Made by a program: the position numbers and the translations under genes. A model generated the notes under the pieces. The model ran no database searches and was not told the DNA's origin. It was given only the letters and a program-made list of their open reading frames with translations. DNA of 48,937 nt from Lishizhenia tianjinensis (lineage in GTDB: Bacteria; Bacteroidota; Bacteroidia; Flavobacteriales_D; Crocinitomicaceae): assembly GCA_943330745.2 (NCBI GenBank), contig CALQIX020000026.1, positions 1 through 48,937 of the forward strand, written 5' to 3'. Shown one piece after another: positions 1 to 8,143 of the stretch (position 1 is its first letter; each line of letters starts with the position of its first letter).

Positions 1-35
1 ATTTCACCAGGATGTATATTGCTCAACTTTTCCAT
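1..35 (-). CDS. higA: HigA-type antitoxin, N-terminal fragment
   Basis: Only the first 11 codons are in the window (MEKLSNIHPGE); the gene continues off the left edge. The IHPGE motif is typical of the N-terminus of HigA-family XRE antitoxins. The ATG lies 11 bases after the stop of the HigB-like toxin, the usual toxin-first order of higBA operons. The antitoxin would bind HigB and also repress the shared promoter. The call rests on a short peptide plus context. Confidence 0.7.
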   Translation of the reverse strand, partial: MEKLSNIHPGE

Positions 36-46
36 AACTTCTTTTT

Positions 47-328
47 TTAATGGTAATCAACTATTTTAACATCGTAAGAATCATTATTAAGCCATTGAAA
101 GATGATTCTCCATTGGTTATTTATTCGAATACTATAATAATCTTCGAGGTTACCTTTCAATTTTTCCAGTCTGTTTGCAGGAGGAATTCTTAAGTCATTT
201 ACATCTTGTACATTATTAAGCATCCTTAATTTTCTGCGCGCTACATCCTGAATTTCATTTGGCAATTTTTTCGACCGAATTCCATTCCATATTTTTTCGG
301 ATTCTTTATCGCCAAAAGTCTTTATCAT
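47..328 (-). CDS. higB: HigB-family toxin (RelE/ParE superfamily)
   Basis: A 93-residue protein of normal HigB length. It has the family core near the C-terminus: YYSIRINNQWRIIFQW, followed by a short strand ending in VDYH. Family members are mRNA-cleaving toxins neutralised by HigA, whose start follows 11 bases downstream. Upstream lie a plausible Bacteroidota promoter (354-385) and a perfect 6+1+6 dyad (341-353), consistent with an autoregulated operon. The pair appears to be a cassette of the array, because the attC-like site 429-557 lies just upstream. It is the only cassette with a recognisable promoter of its own. Toxin-antitoxin cassettes are known to stabilise large integrons; that role here is inference. 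Confidence 0.88.
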   Translation of the reverse strand: MIKTFGDKESEKIWNGIRSKKLPNEIQDVARRKLRMLNNVQDVNDLRIPPANRLEKLKGNLEDYYSIRINNQWRIIFQWLNNDSYDVKIVDYH

Positions 329-340
329 TAATATTGATTT

Positions 341-353
341 ACGTTACTAACGT
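341..353. promoter_or_regulatory. Probable HigA operator dyad
   Basis: Perfect dyad ACGTTA-C-TAACGT, directly downstream of the predicted -7 box and 12 bases before the higB start. Position and symmetry fit an XRE antitoxin operator for autorepression. Confidence 0.5.
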
Positions 354-385
354 TAAAAGTAAGTAACTTATTTTAATTATGCAAA
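354..385 (-). promoter_or_regulatory. higBA promoter
   Basis: On the minus strand TTTGC (381-385), a 19-bp spacer and TACTTTTA (354-361) match the Bacteroidota -33/-7 pattern, one base short of TAnnTTTG. Confidence 0.5.
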
Positions 386-428
386 TTTTTATTGACTAGT
401 AGGTTTAACGGGAGTGTTTAATTGCCCA

Positions 429-557
429 AAACGGTTTCGCGCTTGGCGTTCGGGCTGGTTTTATAGCTATAAACGCAAACACGAAGATTGATTTTTCTAA
501 TTTACTTTTTCTTTTCTTTCGAAGAAAGATCTCAGCCTGACGCTAAGGGCGTGTTAT
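429..557 (-). repeat. attC-like site a
   Basis: Starts with AACGG and ends with GTTAT, with long imperfect arms (CGCGCTTGGCGTTCGGGCTG against CAGCCTGACGCTAAGGGCGT) and a CTTTCGAAGAAAG hairpin between. It is nearly the same sequence as site o (11518-11642). It separates the HigBA cassette from the TPR cassette. Confidence 0.75.
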
Positions 558-562
558 CTGCA

Positions 563-1288
563 TCATTTCTTACATTTCTTTTCATTCAAAATGAAGAAAG
601 CACCATCTTCGATACCTAATTCAATTGCCTTTTTACAGTCTGAACAATTTTCTTCTTGGTTTTGCAAATAGTTGTTCATTCTACATCTGTTATAATAAGC
701 ACTAGCATAGTTTGGGTCAAGGTTTATCACTTTTGAATACTGCTCTCTTGCTTGTTGGTATTTCTTCTGATTTTCATAATAAAGGCCCAAAACGTTTATA
801 ACCTCTATATTATTTGAATCTAAATCCATTGCATAGTTAAGAGTTTTTAGTGCTTGGTCGTATTTTTTCAATTTGCATTCAATCCATGCTTTACTAGACA
901 ATACCGACAAATTGTTTGGGTCACTATTGAGGTATTTTTCATAGTATGATAATGAATATTCAAAATTTGCAAGTCGATCATGCACTGTGGCTAGCATTCT
1001 CAAATTTACTAAGGCACTATCATTAAGGGATTCAGCTTTTTCAAGATAAATTAACGAACGATCTAAGTCCTTGGAATCATAATATGAAACACCCTTAAAA
1101 TAATAACCTAAAAAATTCAAGGAATCTTTTTCTATTGCTTTTTCCGCATAATAAATTGCTCTTTCAGTATTCCCTTGTTTCAAATAATTAGAGGCTTGTG
1201 TTATATAAAAATCGTAAAGTTGACCGAAGGATATATTCGCAAATCCTATTAGAAAAAAGGCAGTTAATAATTTAATCGTGTGTTTCAT
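563..1288 (-). CDS. Secreted tetratricopeptide-repeat protein
   Basis: A 241-residue protein with a signal peptide (MKHTIKLLTAFFLIGFANISFG) followed by about five TPR units over residues 27-215 (YYAEKAIEKD, YLEKAESLND, ALKTLNYAMDLDSNN, YSKVINLDPNYASAYYN) and a Cys-containing tail. TPRs are protein-binding scaffolds, and the partner is unknown. Cassette gene: the start is 20 bases from the GTT core of site b and the stop 7 bases from the core of site a. The cassette ends carry a perfect 10-bp inverted repeat (GTTATCTGCA / TGCAGATAAC). No own promoter is visible. Confidence 0.85.
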   Translation of the reverse strand: MKHTIKLLTAFFLIGFANISFGQLYDFYITQASNYLKQGNTERAIYYAEKAIEKDSLNFLGYYFKGVSYYDSKDLDRSLIYLEKAESLNDSALVNLRMLATVHDRLANFEYSLSYYEKYLNSDPNNLSVLSSKAWIECKLKKYDQALKTLNYAMDLDSNNIEVINVLGLYYENQKKYQQAREQYSKVINLDPNYASAYYNRCRMNNYLQNQEENCSDCKKAIELGIEDGAFFILNEKKCKK

Positions 1289-1308
1289 TTTGTTCTTCTA
1301 TTGCAGAT

Positions 1309-1456
1309 AACGGCAGCGGGCTTGGCGCCGTGCCGACTTTTTAAATAAATTGTTATTCCGAAGTTAGATTTTTTCATTCAATTTAATCATTGTTTAGCTG
1401 CGTTTCTTACTTCGTCGGGCGAAGTAAGATTGAAGGGTTGTCACTAGACAGCTGTT
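1309..1456 (-). repeat. attC-like site b
   Basis: AACGGCAGC...GCTGTT. Belongs to the same subfamily as sites s and u: GCCGACT(C)TTTAAATAAAT at one side, GGTTG...ACAGCTGTTAT at the other, with CGAAGTTAG in the middle. Confidence 0.75.
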
Positions 1457-1916
1457 ATGCATCGTTCATTTTTCGTTTAACCAATCTGTATAATATGTAG
1501 GATTCAATCAATAATAATCCCCATATGAACCATTTAAATATGTTGTAAAGGAATTCATCATAATAGTCGTCTATTCGAAATAATGGATAATAGTTTTCGT
1601 CTCCTTCCGAAATGCTTTCTTTTCCGATTACTTGGCCAGTAACAATATATTGATGAACTCCCATGGGATCATATGAAGTGCTGATTCCATCTTCAAAATA
1701 AATTTCAGAATAATTCAAATCATATCTTTTCAAACTATCTGGAGTAATTGATCTCAAATACTTTTCTCCACTTATAACTTCAGCATCTGGGCAAGTACAA
1801 CTTATTCCTTTAACAACTATTTTATGTGAAAGAAATGGTAGATATTTTCTGAATAATACAACTTGCGTTATAATTATTATTGATCCGATTATTATTGTCA
1901 GTTGTCTTTTGGTCAT
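1455..1916 (-). CDS. Membrane-anchored cassette protein, CxCPD family
   Basis: A 153-residue protein with an N-terminal membrane segment (about residues 7-25) and a C-terminal one (about 125-145). Between them lies an exported domain with the motif SCTCPD at about residue 40, then VTGQVIGKES and a PLFRIDDYYD stretch. The same order of motifs occurs in the cassette protein at 14652-15167, so the two are probable paralogues. Function unknown. The stop codon TAA is part of the recombination core itself (GCATAAC). The leader from the other core is 17 bases. The cassette ends are GTTATGCATC / GATGCATAAC, a perfect 10-bp inverted repeat. Confidence 0.8.
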   Translation of the reverse strand: MTKRQLTIIIGSIIIITQVVLFRKYLPFLSHKIVVKGISCTCPDAEVISGEKYLRSITPDSLKRYDLNYSEIYFEDGISTSYDPMGVHQYIVTGQVIGKESISEGDENYYPLFRIDDYYDEFLYNIFKWFIWGLLLIESYILYRLVKRKMNDA

Positions 1917-1933
1917 GGTTGTCTATGATGCAT

Positions 1934-2001
1934 AACGGTTTCCAAATACGCAAAGACGCCTAACAAATATAGTACTTTCGCTCTTTTGCTTATTTGGTGT
2001 T
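1934..2001 (-). repeat. attC-like site c (short)
   Basis: A 68-bp AACGG...GTT site with arms TTTCCAAATACGCAAAG against CTTTCGCTCTTTTGCTTATTT-like sequence. It is the shortest clear site in the array. Confidence 0.65.
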
Positions 2002-2013
2002 ATAGCATGTACT

Positions 2014-2520
2014 TTATTCAAGTCGTTTTACTTTTTGTTCATTATTTTTTCTGTCCACAACGGTCCAAGGTCCATTGTAATAATTCACATTCGTATTAAT
2101 AGAAATGCGATTGTTTTTATCAAATTCATAAAGGACTAGTCTATCTCGATAATCATAAATAGATCCGCTCGTCTCTCTCATTTGTCTTAGGATTTTTGTC
2201 CCTGATTCATTTGTACATACTTCTAGATTGCACCAATTTCCATGAGGATTGCCAACAAAAATGTCATTCCACATAGCGCCAAGAACGAAGAGAAGCGAAA
2301 GAAATCCTAAAACTAAATAGTTTGTTATTCGAAGTCCTTTATGATTTAATTTTCCGACTTGTCTAAACAAAAAGTAAAGCAAGGTAAATATCAGGACAAA
2401 TGAAATTGAGCGAAAGATTGCTTCTGTCGTTGAATTTTCAATTTCAAATGGGATACCGGAATAGATAAAAACAAATAGCAAGAGGATTCCAAGTAATATT
2501 TTAAATAATGGTTTTGTCAT
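2014..2520 (-). CDS. Integral membrane protein of unknown function
   Basis: A 168-residue protein with three membrane segments in the first 90 residues (about 8-25, 35-52, 65-85) followed by a soluble tail of about 80 residues with two cysteines (WCNLEVC). I do not recognise the family. It is a single-gene cassette: start 14 bases from site d, stop 12 bases from the core of site c. The ends carry a 9-bp inverted repeat (GTTATAGCA / TGCTATAAC). Confidence 0.78.
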   Translation of the reverse strand: MTKPLFKILLGILLLFVFIYSGIPFEIENSTTEAIFRSISFVLIFTLLYFLFRQVGKLNHKGLRITNYLVLGFLSLLFVLGAMWNDIFVGNPHGNWCNLEVCTNESGTKILRQMRETSGSIYDYRDRLVLYEFDKNNRISINTNVNYYNGPWTVVDRKNNEQKVKRLE

Positions 2521-2534
2521 GGTCTATGTGCTAT

Positions 2535-2660
2535 AACGGTTCCACGCCTGGCGAAGGAGCCGATTTTCTAAATTATTTTAGTTTGCGATCCAAGATCGTT
2601 TTGTTTTCAAATATTCTTTTTTCGTAACTGAAATTACGGCTTTTTTTCTAGACGTGTGTT
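2535..2660 (-). repeat. attC-like site d
   Basis: AACGGTTCCACGCCTGGCGAAGGAGCCG at one end pairs with CGGCTTTTTTTCTAGACGTGTGTT at the other, with bulges. It resembles site w (24378-24525) in both arms. Confidence 0.78.
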
Positions 2661-2943
2661 ATAAGCATTTTCTTCGTTTTCTATTTAAAATGAAAATCAA
2701 TGAAATAGCTGATAATATTGATAGAAATAGCATTCCATTAGTGCGAAATGTGCGAATCATTAATAATGCAATAATGAGATTAACTATGTAAGTCAATACT
2801 AAATAAAACTTTTTTAAAGTGTTTTGACTGTTTACATAAAGGTTAGAGCCACGAATATTATATAATATTACCATTGGATAAACAATCAAAATTGTCAAAG
2901 CAAACATTATATACAAGAAAAAACCTTCGCCTAATCCAATCAT
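2659..2943 (-). CDS. Small three-helix membrane protein
   Basis: A 94-residue hydrophobic protein with about three membrane segments (residues 8-27, 44-61, 68-86) and a basic end (NRKRRKCL). Function unknown. The stop codon TAA lies in the recombination core (TTATAAC). The cassette ends form a perfect 10-bp inverted repeat (GTTATAAGCA / TGCTTATAAC). The leader is longer than most (72 bases to repeat B1). Confidence 0.65.
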   Translation of the reverse strand: MIGLGEGFFLYIMFALTILIVYPMVILYNIRGSNLYVNSQNTLKKFYLVLTYIVNLIIALLMIRTFRTNGMLFLSILSAISLIFILNRKRRKCL

Positions 2944-3015
2944 TTTATTTAGTCATTTTTCATTTTTAACTATAACTATTAAATAGACACTTCGAGTTAC
3001 TCTGGAGTTGCTTAT

Positions 3016-3234
3016 AACTTGTTGCTAACCGCCACAGACCTTCTCAAAGCATACCAATTTAGATGCAAAAGCGAAAGTTCATTGCGCTTAACGAATATAC
3101 AACTAAACTACATAAAGTTATGAATATCAGATGCATTTATTGGAAGTAAATAAGACCTAGGCGATTGCTATCACGTTAAATAGACACAGAAATCTGTTGG
3201 CCTTAGTATTTTTAATCTATTCTTAGAGCTGTCC
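3016..3234 (-). repeat. 220-bp dispersed repeat, copy B1
   Basis: Nearly identical to 7918-8138, 10053-10272 and 12209-12427. It begins AACTTGTTGCTAACCGCCAC and ends CTGTCC. Inside are a hairpin CCAATTTAGATGCA / TGCATTTATTGG and a nested AAGCG...CGCTT. No open frame is convincing. Confidence 0.8.
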
Positions 3235-3358
3235 GTCGTTTTGGCGCTTGGCGAAAGTAGGGATTTTGGAAAACCAAATTTTCAACCAGCACGAATTTAC
3301 AATAGAAGCACAAACTTCCAATTAACCACGTTAGCCCCTGTTGCGCCAAATATGTGTA
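3235..3358 (-). repeat. Degenerate attC-like site f
   Basis: Directly follows repeat B1. Arms TTGGCGC (about 3239) and GCGCCAA (about 3341) and a GGCGCTTGGCG start resemble other sites, but the AAC and GTT cores are eroded. Sites 3235-3395 hold no gene that I can support. Confidence 0.45.
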
Positions 3359-3395
3359 AGAACCAGTTTTTCTTTTCTTGTCGGTTGTCATTGAT

Positions 3396-3881
3396 TTATT
3401 TGCCAAGCAAGTCAAGTATTAAGCTGTAACCACTTTTATCATCAAAGGTTAATGTCTCTCCGTTTAAAACAATGGTATAAAATGTTCTAGTGCCAGCAAA
3501 CCAAATTTGGTCACCAACAATGTTTTTATCATTAAAGTCTTTTCCAAATTTGTTCAGTTTAGTTAATTGAAGCCCACTCAGAGTAAAAACTGTGTCGATT
3601 TGTTTGTCTGCGGAATAGTTTGATTTTAGAACAGAATGAATTTTTACAATACTGTCTTGATGATAAACAACATTGATTTCTTTCCTATCGTATCGTTCTG
3701 CACCGTGTGAAACTTTGATAACTAAAAAGTCATTCCATTTTAGTTGTTCAATTAAGGACTTGTCGATTGATTTTGTCTGTGCAATGGTCGTTGTACTGCA
3801 TATAGTCAACAAAGTTAGTGACAGTCCGATTCTAATTATCCCAATCATTCCTTGTCGTGTATGTTTTAACTTTGTAGTCAT
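3396..3881 (-). CDS. Secreted protein of unknown function
   Basis: A 161-residue protein with a signal peptide (hydrophobic stretch at about residues 12-33, ending STTTIAQ), then an exported domain of about 125 residues with alternating strands (FLVIKVSHG, VNVVYHQDS-like region, GTRTFYTIVLNGETLTF). Family not recognised. Cassette gene with a short leader (about 14 bases) after site g. Confidence 0.75.
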   Translation of the reverse strand: MTTKLKHTRQGMIGIIRIGLSLTLLTICSTTTIAQTKSIDKSLIEQLKWNDFLVIKVSHGAERYDRKEINVVYHQDSIVKIHSVLKSNYSADKQIDTVFTLSGLQLTKLNKFGKDFNDKNIVGDQIWFAGTRTFYTIVLNGETLTFDDKSGYSLILDLLGK

Positions 3882-3895
3882 TTAATATGGTATTT

Positions 3896-4024
3896 AAGGG
3901 TTTACAGATTGGCGAAGGTGGCGATTTTCACCACACCGCGCAGCAGCCACGAAGTGAAATGTGTATGCGGAGCTCTGAACCGCCACTTTTGCCAATTGAA
4001 AATCAGCGAAGCTAAAACAGTGTT
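3896..4024 (-). repeat. attC-like site g
   Basis: Almost identical to site h (6003-6131) through the middle (CGCGCAGCAGCCACGAAGTG, CGGAGCTCTGAACCGCCACT). The left AAC core is mutated to AAG. It ends AGTGTTAGCAACTG. Confidence 0.7.
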
Positions 4025-4040
4025 AGCAACTGTATTTTTT

Positions 4041-5432
4041 CTATTTAGCTTCAAATTCTTTCCATTTATCATTCTGACCATTAAGCCAATCGTAGTAATA
4101 TTCAAGTATTATTGCTGACATTGAATCAGGGTGGTCAATTCCTTTCTTTATCAGGTATTGTTGAAGTCTGGAACCACCCCAAAGTCCCCAATTATTCCTT
4201 AGCCAAGTTCCAAATCCGTGATGATACAAAATTGTTTCATTTCGATCTTTAAGGTTTTTGATTGCTTCAACGTCTTTTGGTTTCAAAAGTTTGTTAAGTT
4301 CTATGAAACATTCTTCAAGATTTTTCGGAATGTATAGACCATTAAGTGAGTCTGCCACAATTCGTTTTTTATATGCCACCCTTTCTTCTACAATTTTCTT
4401 CTCTTTTTCTCCTTTCGCTTCTTTTTTGCTTTTATTCATAAATTGAACCCAGCCCGAAAATCTCCATTTTTCTACCTCTTTAGGGATTGAGGCAACCTCA
4501 AATTTATTCGATTTTATAAATGCATTTATTTTGTCTTCTGGAAGTTCTCTATAGTCATCTGTCTTATCAAGTGATGCGTTCCCAAGAGTGTCAACAAGTA
4601 TTTCTATGTACAAAGAATGTCGCTTGTACTTGTAGGAATTCCTTTTATCCTCGGGAAAAACTGCCATAGAAATATACTCTGCTAAACTCTTTTCAAAAGA
4701 TTTTCCATTGGATAAATTAGGCAAACCGTATAAAAATGAAGGTTTGAATTTCTCAGATTTAATTTTGACAGGAGTAATTTGTTTAAACCATTTTTCATCA
4801 GCTTCTGCGAATGGCGAAATTGAAAAGTTGGTAGAATTAAGGTCAATCATAATTAGTTTTCCTGTCTTAGCAAAAATATAGAGGGTGTCATTATTACAGA
4901 AAGCTGCTCTATCTGTAAGTTGCTTCTCGAAATCGGTAGCGTTCTCTTTAAATCTAATATCCCTTTTACCATTTTCCCAACTTATACTATCTATCGCATC
5001 TTTGTAAAACAAAAAACAGTCTTCATTGTCAGCGTTACAATTTATAAAGTCTGTCAATGCATACTTCTTGAAAGAAACCCCATTTTTGAAAATTTCAACA
5101 CAATTATTTTGAATTCCGTCCCACTTATATTCTCTGTCGATTACATAAGCAACGGTATTGCCGTCATTGCTAATAAAAAGATCTTTTCTATTCTCAATTA
5201 CCTCAAAATATCTTGGAATTTCTGAGACCTTTAAATTGTGAGAATCAAACACAACTGTATTGCCTGTTGTTGTTTCTCCAATATTGTCAAAAGGGATAGT
5301 CTGCAAGAAAAATTTATCATTCTGAGAGTATACAGTGTGAATATAGCACATTGAATACGTTGTCTGTCCGATAACCTTTCCGATGCTTATGAGCCATATA
5401 AAAAGAGGCAATATTTTGATTTGTGGCGTCAT
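4041..5432 (-). CDS. Secreted protein with C-terminal DUF6794-like domain
   Basis: A 463-residue protein with a signal peptide (ends GKVIGQ). Residues about 25-230 look like a beta-rich reporter or propeller region. The C-terminal 85 residues (from LYIPKNLEECFIELNKLL, including HHGFGTWLRNNWGLWGGSRL and HPDSMSAIILEYYYDWLNG) resemble the DUF6794 family; this is from memory, not a search. Its ATG overlaps the TGA of the decayed gene 5429-5975 (ATGA), so the two were probably a translationally coupled pair in one cassette. The cassette ends do not match each other (GTTAGCAACTG against CACATAAC), unlike most cassettes here. Confidence 0.75.
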   Translation of the reverse strand: MTPQIKILPLFIWLISIGKVIGQTTYSMCYIHTVYSQNDKFFLQTIPFDNIGETTTGNTVVFDSHNLKVSEIPRYFEVIENRKDLFISNDGNTVAYVIDREYKWDGIQNNCVEIFKNGVSFKKYALTDFINCNADNEDCFLFYKDAIDSISWENGKRDIRFKENATDFEKQLTDRAAFCNNDTLYIFAKTGKLIMIDLNSTNFSISPFAEADEKWFKQITPVKIKSEKFKPSFLYGLPNLSNGKSFEKSLAEYISMAVFPEDKRNSYKYKRHSLYIEILVDTLGNASLDKTDDYRELPEDKINAFIKSNKFEVASIPKEVEKWRFSGWVQFMNKSKKEAKGEKEKKIVEERVAYKKRIVADSLNGLYIPKNLEECFIELNKLLKPKDVEAIKNLKDRNETILYHHGFGTWLRNNWGLWGGSRLQQYLIKKGIDHPDSMSAIILEYYYDWLNGQNDKWKEFEAK

Positions 5433-5975
5433 TTAATAATTAATCTTGGATTCAAATTTAATAATTCAATTTCATTAGGATCAACGATAATTTTTAAATA
5501 TCCTGTAATCGAGTCATCATTTTTTATCAAAAAACTGAGTTTATCTTACCTCATAAAGAGTATGGATGAATCATATTTTACCATTTCTTTATCACCTTAT
5601 TCGAATTTTTCATACACACATATTTCTTTAAGTTCAGAACTTGCACCTAATCCAATTTTGCTAAAGTTCTGATAATGAACAAGGGAACCTCCCAAATTTG
5701 GATCAATTTGCGTTTTTATATCAGCTGGTTCTTTGTCTATTTTAACATTTAAAAAATAATAATCGATTGCCTCTACTGACTTATCTGCCCAATCATTTCA
5801 AATAATTAAATACTCATTTTTTCCCAGTCCAATTGAAATCGTTGTAGAAATAATGCTTTTCATATCAACATCCAGCTCGAAATTTCCTGACATAATTGTC
5901 TGTATTCTTCTGCCGATACTTTTTTTTAAGGGAAGCTTCACTTTTTGAGTCCAATTTTTGAGTTGTTTTATCCAT
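5429..5975 (-). pseudogene. Decayed cassette gene with one frameshift and three stops
   Basis: Starting at ATG 5975 (MDKTTQKLDSKSEASLKKK), the reading shifts by one base in an A8 tract. It then continues in a single frame through SIGRRIQTIMSGNFELDVDM, VEAIDYYFLNVKIDKEPADI, KIGLGASSELKEICVYEKFE and SITGYLKIIVDPNEIELLNL to TGA at 5429, interrupted by TGA, TAA and TAA. Restored, it would be about 180 residues. No signal peptide or membrane segment is obvious. Its end overlaps the start of the next gene by ATGA. The family is unknown. Three stops plus a frameshift make true decay more likely than sequencing error. Confidence 0.75.
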
Positions 5976-6002
5976 CAATTTAGTGTGGTTGTCATTACAC
6001 AT

Positions 6003-6131
6003 AACGGTTTCGAGCTTTGCGAAGGTGGCAATTTTCACCACACCGCGCAGCAGCCACGAAGTGAAATGTTGATGCGGAGCTCTGAACCGCCACTTTTGCC
6101 AATTGAAAATCAGAGAAGCTAAACGCCAGTT
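6003..6131 (-). repeat. attC-like site h
   Basis: AACGGTTTCGAGCTTTGCGAAGGTGGC pairs with GCCACTTTTGCC...GAAGCTAAACGCCAGTT. The middle is nearly identical to site g. Confidence 0.78.
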
Positions 6132-6783
6132 ATATGCCGTGTTTTTCAATTTGTCGATATGTATTAATCCTTTTTATTGCCGCTAAAAAAGTCACAAACG
6201 CTCCCAAAAATATTAAACAATTAGTATAATTAATGTCTTTATCAATAGCTGATTTTACAATAATGAAGATTGAAAATATTCCTGTCAATATGGCAATAAA
6301 ATTGGTTACAGAACTGTTCTGCTTTGATTGTTCCTTGTAATGAGTTATTGATTTGTCTAAATAGTTGTCGCCAAGAATGGAAGAAGCAATACTGTCAAAG
6401 TTTTCAAATTCAAAGTCGGATAATGAAACTTGATTTTTGCTTTTGTCTGTTATTGTCAGTGAAACAAACTTGTGTGCTTTAATCTCCCAAGTCGCCCATT
6501 TTGAAGTTGTTATTTCGTCTTTAAAAATTGTTGTCTTTTTAAGTCTAAACAAGTAAAGTGAAGTCAGTTTGTCTTTGGTTACAAATAGTAATCTTAATTT
6601 TATTAGAAGAAATATTATTGTTCCTAATGTCAGAATATAAACTAAAACAACGAAAAATTTAGCAATGAAAATTATGTCGGAGCTAACTATTTTGTCCCAT
6701 GTCATGTAGGTCAAAATGCTGCCACTACCTAGCATTAAAATAAACCATAAGGTTGTCAATATATTATAAATTCCAATTGTCAT
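6130..6783 (-). CDS. Membrane protein with central soluble domain
   Basis: A 217-residue protein with two N-terminal membrane segments (about residues 7-26 and 38-62), a soluble region of about 85 residues (KLRLLFVTKDKLTSLYLFRL onward, PH-like in pattern), and two C-terminal segments (about 160-180 and 186-203). Function unknown; the layout resembles small bacterial PH-domain membrane proteins (inference). The stop TAA lies within the recombination core (ATATAAC). The cassette ends are an 8-of-10 inverted repeat. Confidence 0.75.
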   Translation of the reverse strand: MTIGIYNILTTLWFILMLGSGSILTYMTWDKIVSSDIIFIAKFFVVLVYILTLGTIIFLLIKLRLLFVTKDKLTSLYLFRLKKTTIFKDEITTSKWATWEIKAHKFVSLTITDKSKNQVSLSDFEFENFDSIASSILGDNYLDKSITHYKEQSKQNSSVTNFIAILTGIFSIFIIVKSAIDKDINYTNCLIFLGAFVTFLAAIKRINTYRQIEKHGI

Positions 6784-6820
6784 TTTTTCATTGGTTTATG
6801 GTCGTCCTAATATGTCATTT

Positions 6821-6943
6821 AACGTTTGGGGCTTTGCGTTCGTGCGGGTTTCGGAGCACAAAGCTTCAATTTATTACTTAAGTTTATTAGAAGCACAAAA
6901 CTCTAATTTTGCACGTCACCCCGCCTGACGCAAAACCCGTGTT
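6821..6943 (-). repeat. attC-like site i
   Basis: AACGTTTGGGGCTTTGCGTTCGTGCGGGTTT pairs with CACCCCGCCTGACGCAAAACCCGTGTT, the longest clear arms in the array. An inner GAAGCACAAA...CTTCAATT stem is also present. Confidence 0.8.
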
Positions 6944-6954
6944 ATAAGCCGTTT

Positions 6955-7896
6955 TTATTGTCCCCATTGTGCTGAATATGCGTTACTAATTTTTTGTTCT
7001 TTTAATGACGTCAATTCAAGTAAGTATATTTTGCTAATCCAAGTATTTAATTTTCCTTCTTTCTGGTCACGGCTAAACAAAATAAATTTTCCGTCTGCAG
7101 AAAATGTTGGATTGTTAAAATCGCCAGTTTTTAATATCTCTATTTTCTTTGTCCGAATGTTAACCTTTTGTAATGAAGCGTCTTCTTTGAAGTTCAAAAA
7201 GCCTGGCAAATAATGGAAAACAGCATACTGTCCTGTCGGATCAAGCTGTGGTTGAAAATAACCGCTACCAAATTTGGGGTCAAAATGTCCTTTGTATTCA
7301 ACTAACAATATGGTATCGGATTTGTCTGTGTAATAAATACTACCACGAAGCGAAAAAACAGATTTGTCGCCTAAAGATTGTTTTGAAAAAAATCTCGGTT
7401 TGAAGTTATTATAAGAAACTCCTTTCGAAGTCGAAGATGAACCTTGATAAATCATTGATGTGTCTATGACAACATTTTGTTTGCCGTTGATATCAAATGA
7501 AAGAGTTTTTACATTCAATGTTGAATGTCCAATTACTTCGTAAAGTATTTTCTTGGTTAACCAACTTTTTCCAGTTTTCAGGTCGACGGAATAATACTCA
7601 TTGAAATATCTTTCTCCTCCTGATTCTGATGACGATGTTTCGGCAAAAACTAGGTCTCCCTTAATACCAAAAGTCAAAGTGTCACCAGATATTTTTAAAG
7701 GTTCATTAAGAAACACTTGTTTGTCTGTCGCCTTAAAAATAATTGTCTCTTTATCTGTTACCGGGTCGTAAGAATATAGTCCGTCCTTGTCTTTGAATAA
7801 ATAAATTGATTGTTTGGGTCTCGTAGACAGTACAGCAGAACAACTTATCAAAGTCGCAACTGTAAGGATTAATATGGTCATTTTTCTTGTTTGCAC
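6955..7896 (-). CDS. Lipoprotein with TolB-like propeller repeats
   Basis: A 313-residue protein with an SPII signal (lipobox LISC, Cys at about residue 19). Near the end it has a WD40/TolB-type repeat, NPTFSADGKFILFSRDQ, preceded by another (QPQLDPTGQYAVFHYLPG). Such proteins are envelope beta-propellers that bind peptides or report state. It is a single-gene cassette: leader 21 bases, stop 11 bases from the site i core. The ends are a perfect 10-bp inverted repeat (GTTATAAGCC / GGCTTATAAC). Confidence 0.78.
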   Translation of the reverse strand: MQTRKMTILILTVATLISCSAVLSTRPKQSIYLFKDKDGLYSYDPVTDKETIIFKATDKQVFLNEPLKISGDTLTFGIKGDLVFAETSSSESGGERYFNEYYSVDLKTGKSWLTKKILYEVIGHSTLNVKTLSFDINGKQNVVIDTSMIYQGSSSTSKGVSYNNFKPRFFSKQSLGDKSVFSLRGSIYYTDKSDTILLVEYKGHFDPKFGSGYFQPQLDPTGQYAVFHYLPGFLNFKEDASLQKVNIRTKKIEILKTGDFNNPTFSADGKFILFSRDQKEGKLNTWISKIYLLELTSLKEQKISNAYSAQWGQ

Positions 7897-7917
7897 GGTC
7901 TTTCTAAAATGGCTTAT

Positions 7918-8138
7918 AACTTGTTGCTAAACGCCACAAACCTTCATAAAGCATACCAATATAGATGCAAAAGCGAAAGTTCATTGCGCTTAACGAATAT
8001 ACAACTAAACTACATAAAGTTATGAATATCAGATGCATTTATTGGAAGTATATAAGACCTGGGCGATTGCTATCACGTTAAAAAGCACAGAAATCTGTTG
8101 GATGTAGTATTTTTAATCTATTCTTCGATCTGTCCATT
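7918..8138 (-). repeat. 220-bp dispersed repeat, copy B2
   Basis: Begins AACTTGTTGCTAAACGCCAC and ends GATCTGTCCAT. The hairpin CCAATATAGATGCA (7956-7969) pairs with TGCATTTATTGG (8034-8045). It lies upstream of the lipoprotein gene 6955-7896 and abuts site j. Confidence 0.82.
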
Positions 8139-8143
8139 GAGTT

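Noticed and set aside
3212..3415. A 67-codon minus-strand frame
   Set aside because: It lies across the degenerate site f and the end of repeat B1, has no family sense, and overlaps the end of the real gene at 3396-3881.
3902..4118. Short frames on both strands at site g
   Set aside because: They translate the inverted arms of the attC-like site and recur at site h, so they follow the repeat and not a protein.
5865..6149. A 94-codon minus-strand frame
   Set aside because: Its first half is a translation of attC-like site h (the same peptide appears from site g). Only its last 36 codons belong to the decayed gene 5429-5975.
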